Below, piece by piece: positions 24,685-40,866 of a DNA stretch of 64,000 nt (within the stretch, counting starts at the first letter, position 1; the number at the start of each line of letters is the position of its first letter). The notes under the pieces are model-generated. The model worked only from the letters and a program-made list of their open reading frames with translations. It ran no database searches and was not told the origin of the DNA. The translations under genes and the position numbers were made by a program. Source of the DNA: Citrus sinensis (Eukaryota > Streptophyta > Magnoliopsida > Sapindales > Rutaceae); contig NC_068563.1 of the NCBI RefSeq assembly GCF_022201045.2, positions 29,113,001 through 29,177,000 on the forward strand. The letters are read 5' to 3'.

Positions 24685-24912
24685 AATTTATATCCTGGAA
24701 AACAAAATGAAAGTAATTCTGGAAAACCGATTTGGTGACAGAGGTTTTGTATTTTTTGTTGTTGTTGACGAGGAACAAGGTTGTGTTTGGACGCGACGAA
24801 CCGTTGTGCTGTGTTTTTATGATGCTGTATTAACTTGCCAAACAAGATAATATTAGCCGTGTTTTAAGACTTACTTTAAAATACAAAAAAAAAATATATA
24901 TATATATATATA

Positions 24913-25593
24913 GTAATTTTTAAAAACATCTTCCGAGATTTGGGCTTGTTGCAAGTAGATGGCGAGAATCTATTTATTTATAAAAAACCTCCTACCATCA
25001 ATTAAGTTTAACATTGACCGTTAGTTAATTGTGCAAAGACAATATTACCCTTAACAACAGTTTGTAGACGGACATAACTAAAAAAAAAAACTAAAATTGT
25101 TGGTTATTTTACCCTCTTTAAATTATTAATATTTCTTTAAAGTTCCTACAAGAAAGATAAAATTAAAAACTTGAAAAATCCTCTTTAAATTATTGATATT
25201 TCTATAAAGTTCCTACAAGAAAAATAAAATTAAAAACTTAAAAAATTATTTTTAAATTATTGATATTTCATTAAAGTTTCTTCAAAAAAGATAAAATTAA
25301 AATTTTGAAAATAAAATAGTCATAATCTTTACCTATGATATTGTAAATCTTTAGAATTGACAAGAATAAAATTGTCAAAAAATAGGGTTTGTGCTTTTCG
25401 CGCCAACAATTTTAATTTTTTTTTAGTTATGTCAGTCTACAAACTGTTGTTAAAGGCAATATTGTCTTTGCACAGTCAACTAACGGCCAATGTTAAAATT
25501 AACTGACGGTAGAAAATTTTTTATAAATAAATAAATTCTTACCATTTACTTGCAACAAGTTCAAACCTCAGGGGAGATTTTTAAAAATTACCC
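24913..25593. mobile_element. Non-autonomous long-TIR element (probable Mutator-like MITE) with internal 67-bp repeats
   Basis: Long inverted arms face each other: about 24913-25108 on the left and 25390-25593 on the right. Both share AAACTGTTGTTAAaGG (in opposite orientations), CAATATTG, TTGCAAGTA and GTAATTTTTAAAAA at the tips. The right tip has GGGTAATTTTT; the left shows GTAATTTTT. Both ends are flanked by (TA)n, so a target duplication of 8-10 bases is plausible but cannot be delimited. The centre holds three tandem copies of a 67-bp unit (about 25114-25315) sharing TTTAAATTATTgATATTTC. Length of TIR and size fit Mutator-like MITEs; no coding sequence is present. Confidence 0.7.
25114..25315. 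repeat. Three tandem copies of a 67-bp unit inside the long-TIR element
   Basis: Units begin near 25114, 25181 and 25248. They share TTTAAATTATT followed by ATATTTC, AAAGTTCCTACAAGA or a close variant, and TAAAATTAAAA. The first two copies are closest to each other. Confidence 0.8.
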
Positions 25594-26679
25594 TATATAT
25601 ATATATGGATAATTGACAGCCAGGAAAGATATTTATAGTGCTTTGGCAGTTTGGCTCCCTCCAACGCTGGTTCTAAACTATAATGTGCGAACAGAATATA
25701 CACACGTACCTATTTCTATAAATTTTGATTAAGAGTAGATGTTTTTGACACTCCTCTAAAGGACTAGATGATCAATTTTAATTTATGTGTTAGCATTAAG
25801 ATAAGAGTATTTTAAGCAATAGAATTTAATAGAAATGGCATAAAGATTTTTTAGAAGTCTTAAAAGCTCCCCTTTCAAGATTTTCTATAAGACGTGTGAG
25901 TTGAGGAAATATTCAATGAAGTTAGTTTGATTCCGAATCATTATAGTATTTTGTTGTATTTTTACAATTCTAAAATCATTTTTTTAAGATTCAAATCAGA
26001 CTAAAAAAAATAGATTTTGAACTACTACAATATTAGGAAAGCAACCCAATTTTTGGTAAATTGTGTGTTGTTATAATTAAGATTTAAATAAACTTATAAA
26101 AATGCAGTAATTATCATTTTGTTCAAATATTAAAATTGTAGTAAGAACTTTAAAAAGCTTATTTTAGAAGCTATTTATAAAAAATAATTCCCTACTATGT
26201 TTTTAAAAACAACTATAAAAATAGATTATAAAATAAGCAGTTTTTTTTTAAAAAAAAAAAACTATCAACGCTATTTTTTTTTTCAAAAACACAATTTTTA
26301 TTACAACTAATGAAACAAGTTATTTACAACATTTCAACTACAATATCAAATGAAGTTTGTTTTTTTTTTCAAAGAAAATTAAGCAAAAAACAATTTGCTA
26401 AATAAATCAACACTAAATCCCCTACATTTCATGCTAGGCTCATGAAATCTTAGGAAACTTATAAATAGTCCTCAAACTTCGTTTCCATTATCAAGTCACA
26501 TGAATTAAGATATGTCTTCCTTATAACTATTTTATGCTACAACAGTTACAAAATTTTCATTATTCTTTCAAAATTTACTTTACAAGAACACAAGATCTTA
26601 AATATAACCAGAAAACAAAAAAAAATTGAAAAATAAATCAAAATTTGTTATCTGGAGCGAAAAATCTACCACCAGCGAA

Positions 26680-27105
26680 TAGAGATGGCAAAACCTCGGG
26701 CCGGGTCCGGGTATTGCCATGACCGGACCCTGCCCGGATGCAACCGGTCCGGGTCCGGGTCCGGACCGGGTTTTAATCTGGGTACCTGGATTTTATATTT
26801 TTTAATATTTTATGTGTATATATTTTTTATTTTTTGGTAATTTTATAAGTTTTAAATTTATTTCAATAAAATTTGACATGAAAATATAAATTTTAAGTGT
26901 TTAAAACTTTATATATGTATAATAAATAAGTCAAATAAAATATAAAATATTTAAAATAATATATATTTTATAATTTTTTTAATAAAATTCGGGTTCCGGA
27001 TTTATCAAGTGATGCCTAAGACCGATCCGACTTCATACCCGGGCCAAATATTACCCGACCTACAACACCCGAATCCAGACCGGACGGGTATTTTTACCAC
27101 CTCTA
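26680..27105. mobile_element. hAT-superfamily MITE, 426 bp, with 8-bp target-site duplication
   Basis: The ends are TAGAGATGGCAAAA and, reversed, TAGAGGTGGTAAAA (12 of 14 match). The flanks are CCAGCGAA (26672-26679) and CCAGCAAA (27106-27113), an 8-bp duplication with one mismatch, as expected for hAT elements. Subterminal regions are GC-rich with repeated CCGGGTCCGGG-type motifs in both orientations, and the centre is AT-rich. No coding capacity. It lies about 430 bases upstream of the methyltransferase-like gene. Confidence 0.85.
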
Positions 27106-27534
27106 CCAGCAAACGGTGGCATTTGGTAGACGCATGTTTTTTTCGGTACGGACTTATTCAATTTTGGGGCCCCATAAAGAATGCACACGTCCACTGGGAC
27201 CAAGTATTCTCGTAGGCTCATGATGGGAACGGGCCCGATTCTCATTTATGTAAGTGTACTTAAGAGACACCTGAACGCAATCATTCTATCATCATTATTG
27301 GGCTACACCAAATGCGGCTTTGAAGGCACGTAGCCCAAACACTGACTTAGGCCCATTATCTACTAAACAAATGAGTAGCGCCGATCATTAACTGAAACGA
27401 TCACATCTTCGGACCTGAGCGAGCTATCAGCTTTCTTTCGCCGCTGCTTTTTTTTTTTTTTTTTTTTCTCTCGAATGATATTAAGAATTTCATAATACTT
27501 CCCATTGAAAGTTCTTTCTTGCTTCACTTACAAC

Positions 27535-28728
27535 ATGGAAGCCACCACATCAGTTATTATCCACTCGAGAACCATTCCATTTGGTTTCACGTTCACAAAC
27601 AGTCCAAAAATCTCTTTCAGGCATTTCAACAAACGCTTACAATTACAAAACCAGCTACCAAATCACCGCTTTCACTCCCGGCTAAGCCCTAACCTTATCA
27701 AAACTCAACCAAGTTTAATTTTTTCCCTGAAAAGATCAAGAACCCGTTTCTTATCTCCCGTCAAATGCTCTCTTTCCGACTCCGCAAGCCCCGATTCTTC
27801 CCAAAAGACATGGCTAGAGCCCTTCAAAAACCTAAGTGTTGATAAAATTAAGACAGCCGTTTTAAAGTTAACCCCTTTTGATATTATCAAGTGGTCTTCT
27901 ATCTTATCCATTGCAATTGCAGCCACTAAATGGACTGTGAATTTAGTTTTAAACCCATTTTTTTGGATGTATTTTAGCTGGACTTGGTTGTTTTGGCCTT
28001 GGTATGTGGCTATAGCCCTTGGTGTGTACGGCTTATACTGTTTCAGAAAGCAGTCACTTGGCGAAGCAAGCATATTTGAGCAACTTGCTATTGTTACTTC
28101 ATTGTTTACTTGGCTAACATTGGTGCCACCAGCCGTTTTCAATGGCTACCTTGAAGGTTGGCCTTTTGTGTTCTTTTTCGTGTACCATTACTTCTTTTTC
28201 TTCAATGTTAGTGTAAGAAAACGGTTGTATGGTGATTATTATGCACGTGAGCACGATCCCAGGTGGGATATAAATACTCCCACATGGTGTCGCATTTTGT
28301 TTACTATTGGTGTCATGGCTGGCCATTGGCTTGTGGCATTTGAAGGGCCAGAATTGCATAGGATTCCTGGTGGATGGAACAATGCAGGGATGTGGATTTT
28401 GATAGTGTTGACATTGCTAATGCAATATAACTCAACATTGTATCTCGCAAAGTATTCGGAGAAGGTGGTGGTGCCAACCGCAGTTGTGCAGTTTGGACCG
28501 TATAGGTGGGTGAGGCATCCGATATATGCTTCGACAATGCTACTGTTTGTGACTTACTGTATTGCACTCCGAGCACCTTTGAGCTTGCTATTTCTTGTAG
28601 CGGTTTGTTTGGTGTATTATGAGCAGAAGGCAAAATTAGAGGAGGCTTTGATGGTAGAGACTTTTGGAGAAAGATACTTGGAGTATGCGAGTAAAGTTAG
28701 GCACAAGTTCATCCCCTTTGTTTACTAG
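27535..28728 (+). CDS. Predicted plastid membrane methyltransferase-like protein (ICMT/phospholipid methyltransferase fold)
   Basis: One uninterrupted exon gives 397 residues from the ATG at 27535; the reading frame extends upstream only to a TTG, so this ATG is the start. The first 80 residues are Ser/Arg/Lys/Asn-rich and nearly free of acids, typical of a chloroplast transit peptide (inferred). Several hydrophobic segments follow (about residues 118-170, 185-225, 263-283, 295-312 and 333-360). The C-terminal third has GPYRWVRHPIYAS (about 318-330) and a downstream EE pair with FGERYLEY, the signature of the isoprenylcysteine/phosphatidylethanolamine methyltransferase fold that binds S-adenosylmethionine at a membrane surface. 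The substrate is unknown. A donor-like CACAG/GTATGC at about 28739 and acceptor CTGCAG near 29008 suggest a 3'-UTR intron. Confidence 0.8.
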   Translation: MEATTSVIIHSRTIPFGFTFTNSPKISFRHFNKRLQLQNQLPNHRFHSRLSPNLIKTQPSLIFSLKRSRTRFLSPVKCSLSDSASPDSSQKTWLEPFKNLSVDKIKTAVLKLTPFDIIKWSSILSIAIAATKWTVNLVLNPFFWMYFSWTWLFWPWYVAIALGVYGLYCFRKQSLGEASIFEQLAIVTSLFTWLTLVPPAVFNGYLEGWPFVFFFVYHYFFFFNVSVRKRLYGDYYAREHDPRWDINTPTWCRILFTIGVMAGHWLVAFEGPELHRIPGGWNNAGMWILIVLTLLMQYNSTLYLAKYSEKVVVPTAVVQFGPYRWVRHPIYASTMLLFVTYCIALRAPLSLLFLVAVCLVYYEQKAKLEEALMVETFGERYLEYASKVRHKFIPFVY

Positions 28729-31700
28729 TGGCTCACAGGTATGCACTAATTATTTATGAATTGTAATGGATGTATAAACTCAAGTATTTGAGCATCAAAA
28801 TGTGGATGGAAATGCTAGATTATATTAAACAGAGCTGCACCTCTCTTTTCTGATATCACACGTCTATTTCTTGGTTGTTTTCAAAGCCATTTATATATGC
28901 CTAGTTGATAGATTTTTATGTTCTTCATTTTTTCTTTATATGGTTGAGGCTTCAGTATATTAGCTGTGCAATTGTGGCACTTTGCTTTTGTGGTGTCCTT
29001 GGCTGCAGGCATGTGGGTTTGTAAAATGCCAGCAGTATGGATCTGATTATCCACCCTAGACTAATTCAAGGTTTTCATATGCCATGGGTGTTGGTCAACA
29101 TGATTTCATTTTCCTTTACAGAATTATGCACAAATTATTCTCCATTTGGTGGTTTAACAACAACAGTGACGCATAGGCATACCAGAGGTAACAATAATAT
29201 CAAATTTATTGTGTCATGGCTGCTTTCTGGAGCTAGACCATATTAATTTGTTCAAGATCTAGAAAATACAACAGTCATGCATATGATATGATATAGGTAT
29301 TTTATTATATTCCCAGAATTTATATTTCTTTTCTGGTGTTTTTTTTATCCATGCATAACACACGCACTTGCGAAACCTGGTAGAAAGCCCCATTTAAAAG
29401 ACGTAAATGCAGATACCGTCAAGTAATAATTTTATTCACAGTCTCTTATTATTCTGGAATGTGTGCAAACATGCCTGTGCTAAGGGCTGTAATCATTTTA
29501 CTGCTTCGTTGCATTTCTTAACTTTATAATTGCATTGAGAAATGAATAATTGAAGAAATCAACCAACCCACTGAATTGATTGCATCTAGAAATTTTGCTG
29601 AGAGATGGATTTCTGAGATGTGATAGTGCTTGAAAATAAGTTAAATATCAAGATCGGGAAGCTTAATTTATTACGCTTCTCATTGCACTTTTTCCATATT
29701 GATATTTATTAGTTTCAAGAAGTGAGCGAGCTTCTTCTTCATAGTTTTTTGCGAATGGTAGCATGAACAAACTAATCTCCACTTGAGTTTGGACATTTTC
29801 ATTTGGTTGCCTAAAAAAAACGACATGCGGGTCAATTAACTTTGCTTCTATCCACCTTCTTCATGCTTAACCTGCCTTGCCCTTTCTCAGAAATTATTGA
29901 CCTACCTTTTTTTTTTTTTTTTAACTCTCATTGCATATGGATCATTGTTCTTGGATATGAACCTGCAGTTAAGTCTATTCCTTTGACTGAGCAGTAGTAC
30001 CTCCCTTCGCTTTTCATAGATATAGTATCAACAATGTTTTGGTAGGCGGAGGCTTCATCCCTTCCATTATTCTCAAAGCCATATTGGCATAAGAAAGATG
30101 TGTGACTTCATATCATTGGTCAGCATAAACCTGAGCCATACTATTGTAGCATAAAGCTGCTTACCATGCAATCCCATCTGTGATCAGAATGGGCCCAACA
30201 TTCCAATGACTGATAAGCTTTGCTGACTAACACAGCGGCTGTCTAAATTTTAGAAAGATAAAAAGACCAGTAGAATGTAGAAGCCACCTCGCATTCACTC
30301 TATGGCCAACTGGTGTACGCCACATATTGCGCTCTCACTCACCCAAATTTGATGTCCTTGTAAAAGGATCACTTCAAAATAATCAGAGGTTCTTCCTTTT
30401 GAGAGCATTTGAGCCATCACTTTATCAAATGTCCTTTGCTGTATATTTGTTTTTTTTTTGGGACTAGTAGACAAGAGTTATTGGTCCTATTTTGGCTTCT
30501 CAGTTCTATCAAGTCCTCCAAATAGAGATCTGTTGGCTTCTTTCTTCTTGCTTTCTTGCTTTTTTTTTATGTCATTTGTGTGTGCGTGAGAGTTTAGTCA
30601 TCGTTAGACTAAACTTAAGCTGTTTGGCTCTTTATAGATAGAGAGCAGACCAAAACATTACGTTATGTCTGCTTGGCCTGTGAGAGGGCTTTATAGAATT
30701 ATTTATTGATTTTTTTATCATTCTACCACCATTTTCTTTTTATGAGGCATGAGCGAAATAATCAGAGGTTCTTTCTTCTGAGAGTGTTTTAGCCATCACT
30801 TTATCGTATGTCCTTTACTATATATTTGTTTTTTCAGACTAGTAGACCAGAGTTATTGGTCCTATTTTGGCTTCCCACTTCTATCAAGTTCTCCAAGTAG
30901 AGATGTGTTGGTTTCTTTCTTCTTACTTTCTTGCATTTTTTATGTCATTTATGTGGGCGTGAGAAATACAAGTTAGCATGACCAATGCTTCTTGTGTGTT
31001 GCACTTGGTCTTGAGATTTTGAATTCCCTCCATATCTGATGAATTTAAAGATTCATCTCCATTTAATTCGTGATTCTACAGTAAAGCAATCTATTTAACT
31101 ATATTTATACTTTGGCTTAACGTTTCTGTGTTTGGCATGAGAAATGGGCCTCATTGGGGCATGTTATCCTTGTGAAAAGTGTTTTCATTAGCTACAGTGG
31201 ACATGCTTTCAGTGTGTTTAATATTGTGCCAAAACATCATGAATTTAGAAAATAGGTGTTTGCAATGTTAAGAAGATGTTATTGATCTTCTGTGGACATG
31301 CTTGTCAAAGTTGTGGACTTTTCTGTGCTGACTGAAATTAGGACGAGGGAAGCTTCCTGTGTATGCTTACATTTTCGCATAAGTAGTTCCATTGTAGGAA
31401 CAAAAGTCTGCATGTTAGCCGTATACATGAAGTTACATTCTGTATAAGAAGATTTGTCAATACTGGTGGGGGCATTTTTGTAATGGGGGGTGTATTGAGA
31501 TGATCCATGTGAGAAAGAGCTCGACCTAAAAATTGGGGCTTCAGGGTTATGTCTTCCGAGTTGTGTTCAAGATTCCTTTATTATGTTTTGGATAAGGGCA
31601 TAGGGGACCTCCCTTTTAGTTCTCGGGACTCGGTGCACTTCATGTGTTAGATTTTGCGGTGGACACTTTTCTGAAAATTGAAAACCAGAAGAATCATTAT

Positions 31701-33020
31701 CTATGTGATATTTGACTATAGAAATGCTCTTTCGCTATCCTCGTCTTTGGTGAAATATCGGTATATATTGAACAGTGAACACTCCAAATGATTCGATCAA
31801 AGTTTAGAGACGTTAACAATTTATTTGTCTGGGAGATTACTTAAGAAGAAAAGTGACTAGCAAGCTCCTCTAGAATCACAAGCAGAATTGTCGAAGTGGA
31901 TGATTTCAAGTAGTAGGGGCCACTTCAAGGAAATAATGCATAAGACAATTCGTTGTCTAATGATCTTCCACAACTTCACAAATTGCAATAATTGTTTCCG
32001 ACATCATGGTATCCCACACTGTGCAAATCCAGGCATGAAACGATTATAACTTCTTATTGTGGTCGAGTTACTTTCGGATATGACAAAATTTGAAGCTGTG
32101 GTTCTTCCATGAACCGCAAGTCAAGTGATTGATGTGAAGTGAAGATCCCAAATGACTGTTAGAATCATTTTCATTGCTGTAGAAAACGGGTATATCTTCT
32201 TCCTGATCACGGAAGCAAGAGGTGAAATCCTGATAAGAAACAATTGGACCATGTTTTTAACCATTTGTGTTTTAACTTGTTTTTGAAAAGTATTTAGTAA
32301 ACATCTAAAGTCACAGCGGTACTCTGCAATGCACCTATGCTGAAATGCTCAGGGCACTCTGTTTATTTCACAGCAACTGTGGATGAGAAGTCACGGCCCC
32401 TCAATCTCAAATAGGCCCACGCATATCCACGGAGGCAACAAAATTGTGCTGAGGCGCAGCCTTACGTGGGTTTCTAGTGTGCACTACTCGGTCCTGCCGT
32501 CTTGTTGCATAAAAAATGCCTGGTGATAAGCTAAAGGCCCAAAATGATATCATCTCAGCTCTTTGTAGACCATAAAAGAGGATGGAAAAATCTAGGGAAT
32601 ATGATAGTTACTTCACCAACATCGAAATCCACACACATTTGATCCTCAAAATACACGAACTTTTAACTTTTTTTCAAAAACACAAATGCAAAGTAACCCT
32701 TTTTTTTTTCCGGATTTGCTTTTTTGCAAACAACTTTTAGTTTTAGATATACATTACAAAAACCCACAACAATGGACCACGTTGGTGCACTCGTTGACAC
32801 CTATGCGTGTCCTGTCACCTTCACATTTGACAAAAAACTAAGAAAAAGATTTGCTAAACTTTAATCGAAATGCAAAGGATTCTGATTCCCAGCGCAACAA
32901 CGAAGGGGAAAAAAGGAAAGCAAAGAGAAACACACGGATGGATAACTTGCTTTGGGCCCGGTTGAACTAGATTTTCGTCATCGTCAAGAATCCATTTGCT
33001 GAAGCGCTTTCGATCGATGA
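28729..33020. other. Long gene-free stretch between the methyltransferase-like gene and CYP707A
   Basis: The two genes are convergent. The first few hundred bases are probably 3' UTR, with a likely intron at about 28739-29008. I see no coding frame of substance and no transposon with clear ends in the remaining 3.7 kb. Base composition is less AT-biased than other spacers here, which may mean a decayed or non-coding transcript, but I cannot support one. It contains a dispersed direct duplication at 30377-30590 and 30756-30963. Confidence 0.5.
30377..30963. repeat. Diverged direct duplication, two copies of about 210 bp with a 379-bp offset
   Basis: Copies at 30377-30590 and 30756-30963 share AATAATCAGAGGTTCTT, GCCATCACTTTATC, GTTATTGGTCCTATTTTGGC and TTTATGTCATTT, ending in GCGTGAGA. 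I judge identity at about 85-90% by eye. About 165 bp of unrelated sequence lies between them. Confidence 0.85.
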
Positions 33021-37927
<4,907 letters not shown>

Positions 37928-38043
37928 GGTAAAAGTTGGGATTGAAAGAGAGAGGTGGCAGAGGCTAACTTGAACAGCTATAGCTAGCGAGTCTTGAAAT
38001 TGTACTTGAGTGAGGTGGGGGATTATGTGGCGAGGTGGTGGGG

Positions 38044-38051
38044 TTTATATA
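38044..38051 (-). promoter_or_regulatory. TATA box of CYP707A
   Basis: On the minus strand the sequence is TATATAAA within CCTATATAAACCC, 117 bases upstream of the CYP707A start codon. Confidence 0.65.
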
Positions 38052-40046
38052 GGCCGGAGCAGCGGCATATTTGTGACAGACGTCGCCACATTTCTTGGAA
38101 CACCTTGCTTACCCTTTTTTTTTTAAAAAAAAAAATTTATTTGTTTTTTTTGCGCGACCCCCTCACACTCTCTCTCTTTCTTTTTACCCAACTACTACTA
38201 AAATTAGAAGAGAATTCTAATGAGAGGGTTTCCACTCTCGGTGCCGACCAATAAAATTATGTTATGTATGGTTGGAAAAAAATAATAATAATTTATCGCA
38301 ATTTTATTTTGTCATACTCTTGGGATAAGGAAGGTTTTTCTCGTATATATTATTTTGAAACATTTTTATTGATGAGTGTGTGTTGATTTATATTCCTTTT
38401 CGAAACGTTTTATTGATATGTGTACATATATATAGTTTACATACATTTTCGACTTATTTTATTGATGTGTATGTGTATTGGTTTATATTCCTTTTCAATA
38501 CGTTTTATTGATGCGTATATACTCGTAGTGTGAACCTTAACCCTTTTAATCTTTTATACTGCTGAAGAGTTAATATTGCGCACAAAAATAATTAGAAAAT
38601 AACCATAATTTACAATGTGACTTAAACTTTCAAATCATATTGCTAATAAATGTGAATGTTAGACCATTAAAAGAATGTGGTGTTGACTTCATTTACCTAA
38701 GCCGCTCCATTAATTCAAAGTAGGAACTTAAAAGTCACAATCACAAAAGATTCAACTTCATCATTAATAACTAGCCTACATTTTCTTTTTTTCTAAATTT
38801 TTTAATTTTTTAAAATAATTTGAACCTTGCTTGAATATGATACTGACACGTGTCTTATATCAGTATACGAACCAAAAAGAAAAAAAGAAAATCCGTGCAA
38901 TAATTATAATTTATTCTTATATAATAAATAAACATATATAATAAACGTATGATCTTACTAATTTATACTAGACAGACACAATTTACGTTTTTCATATACC
39001 AAATATATTGGTGAGATTATGCTCTTGACTAGAGATTGGCACCGAAATTCATTAGTAAAATGAAATGAGACCGGTGTAACATGTTACCTATGACACTAGC
39101 AAAGTCAAGTGAGAATGTGAGATCACGCTCCTTATAGAAGCGTGAGTACGAAAATTTACTGCCGTGCAGATGACAAAAGCTCCCCGAATCTACTTAGGGA
39201 CACCGTTGGCCCAGCGGAGCGAAAGCCGGCCATAGCCCAGCCCAACACAGCCACCATTCCCCACCCCCCAACGTGAGGCGCTAGGTAATCACAGCAGTCA
39301 GCCAACGGGACTTGGGCCTTCACACGTGTCAAAATCCTAACTGTGTACGTGCAACTGTATCGCCTGAAACTCACTGAATCTGAAACACCTCCTCTTTTTT
39401 AAGAAGAAAAAAAAAATTAATTAAACGGTGGGTTCTCGTTTTCTGTATTGGTTAGTATATCATCATCAACTTTAATTTTGCTATTTTAGGCAAATTACTC
39501 ACCGTCTCCGTTTCGTGGAGCCAGCAGCGTCGACTTTCTTACAATACGCACACAGAAACAGGACTCACGTCTTTAACCAGTTTATAGAAAAACTTTTAAA
39601 TTAAAATTTTAATGGACCCCTCTTTGCCTGACTCACAGGTCTAAATTTTATGGCAAAGTTTAATATTATGTAAGCACTGTCATTGACACATATCACACAG
39701 TAACACTAACATGGATGATGATTGTCAATGATTTTGTCACATACAGATGATTGTGATATCACTTCCCCTAGTGCCTTATGGTGTGACAATTGTGTCACAT
39801 GAATCTTTTATCCATTAACCAAAAATGAAAAGAAGTAAGATTTAGGGAATAGGAAATAGAGATCGATATAATCACCGTGTCAGTACAGAATTGGTGCTCT
39901 AGTTTTATTATTTATACTTTTTGGAAATGCAAACTTATTTCACCTGATCTTCGTGATTATACAGTAAATTTTAAAATTTTCTCCATTTTTTCGGATCACG
40001 AACATGCGTTACAAGAATAAGAATGAAAGTTCACCTGAAAGAATAA

Positions 40047-40786
40047 CACGTGGCATGAGTGTTGAGCCTGCAATGCAAAATTGCAACGCCAAAGGGGAAA
40101 ACGCGTGTGGCACCTGTGCACACGTGTGGAGAGCCAGGCTCAAAAGACCCCAACTGATTCACGTGGTTTGCACCTGACGCGTTGGTCTTCCGTTCAGCTT
40201 TCTTCAGAACAAACGAGCGCTGCCAGATGACTTCCTCCTCGGCCTCCACCGGTCGGCCTTGGCTGCCAGCTAGTGTACGTGTCATTCACATGGCACGTGC
40301 GAACACCACCTCCCGTACGAATATTCTGGTCCGCAACGATGTTCGTCTCATGAAATACGCGTACGAAGAGTGTGAGTGTAAAACATTCCAGCATTAAGCG
40401 TGTTTGAACGAAAACGATACTACAGCAGGTGATCTCGGCACACGGTTAATGAGATAACGCCACGTGTGCGAGCATTTCTCAAGCCCAGTAATACTCGCAC
40501 ATGAACTCACTAATATGCACACGGCAAGATTGACTTAGAAATGGGCGAGAATTTAATGGAGGGCGCCGCAGGAAAATCCCAGCACGATTTCAATCTGGAT
40601 GGACTTTCCAGTGGCCACCTGCATACGTGGACCGCTGTGATCGCCCCCACGTAGCACCTCTCCCTTCAGAACACCGCCAGCTTTCGATGATAAACAGTAT
40701 CATGTGTGAGATTTCGGTTGGTCGGTATTTTTCTTTTGGGAAAAGTGTTGGCCTTTAATTGTAATCTAGTTGTCAAGACACACGTG
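40047..40786. promoter_or_regulatory. Cluster of six G-boxes (CACGTG) 2.1-2.9 kb upstream of CYP707A
   Basis: CACGTG occurs at 40047-40052, 40121-40126, 40160-40165, 40294-40299, 40461-40466 and 40781-40786; another lies at 39323-39328. Two of the six continue as CACGTGGC, a strong ABRE core bound by bZIP factors, and further ACGTG cores (about 40276-40283 and 40625-40630) lie between. Chance expectation for a given 6-mer in 740 bp is about 0.2. ABA-induced expression is known for CYP707A genes, so an ABA-responsive distal region is a reasonable inference, not a demonstrated one. Confidence 0.45.
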
Positions 40787-40841
40787 GCAATCAATCCACG
40801 GTGATAGTGATTGGGGCATTTTTAAAAAAATTTTAATTTTT

Positions 40842-40866
40842 TTCTCTCTCTCTCTCTCTCTCTCTC
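40842..40866. repeat. (CT)n microsatellite
   Basis: About 12 CT units follow an AT-rich stretch. No function is inferred. Confidence 0.9.

Larger units (their letters stand above)
24685..27534. other. Intergenic region between FtsH and the methyltransferase-like gene
   Basis: The two genes are divergent. The region contains a long-TIR element (24913-25593) only about 230 bases from the FtsH start codon, AT-rich unique DNA (25600-26670) and a hAT-type MITE (26680-27105) about 430 bases from the methyltransferase-like start. A poly(T) run sits near 27450-27467, just before that gene's leader. No gene is seen between. Confidence 0.6.

Noticed and set aside
27505-27534. Upstream extension of the methyltransferase-like frame to 27505
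   Set aside because: The extension begins at a TTG, not an ATG, and a proper ATG follows at 27535 ahead of a good transit-peptide-like sequence.
40031-40397. Overlapping open frames on both strands in the G-box-rich zone
   Set aside because: They arise from higher GC content, which lowers stop frequency; peptides lack any family signature.
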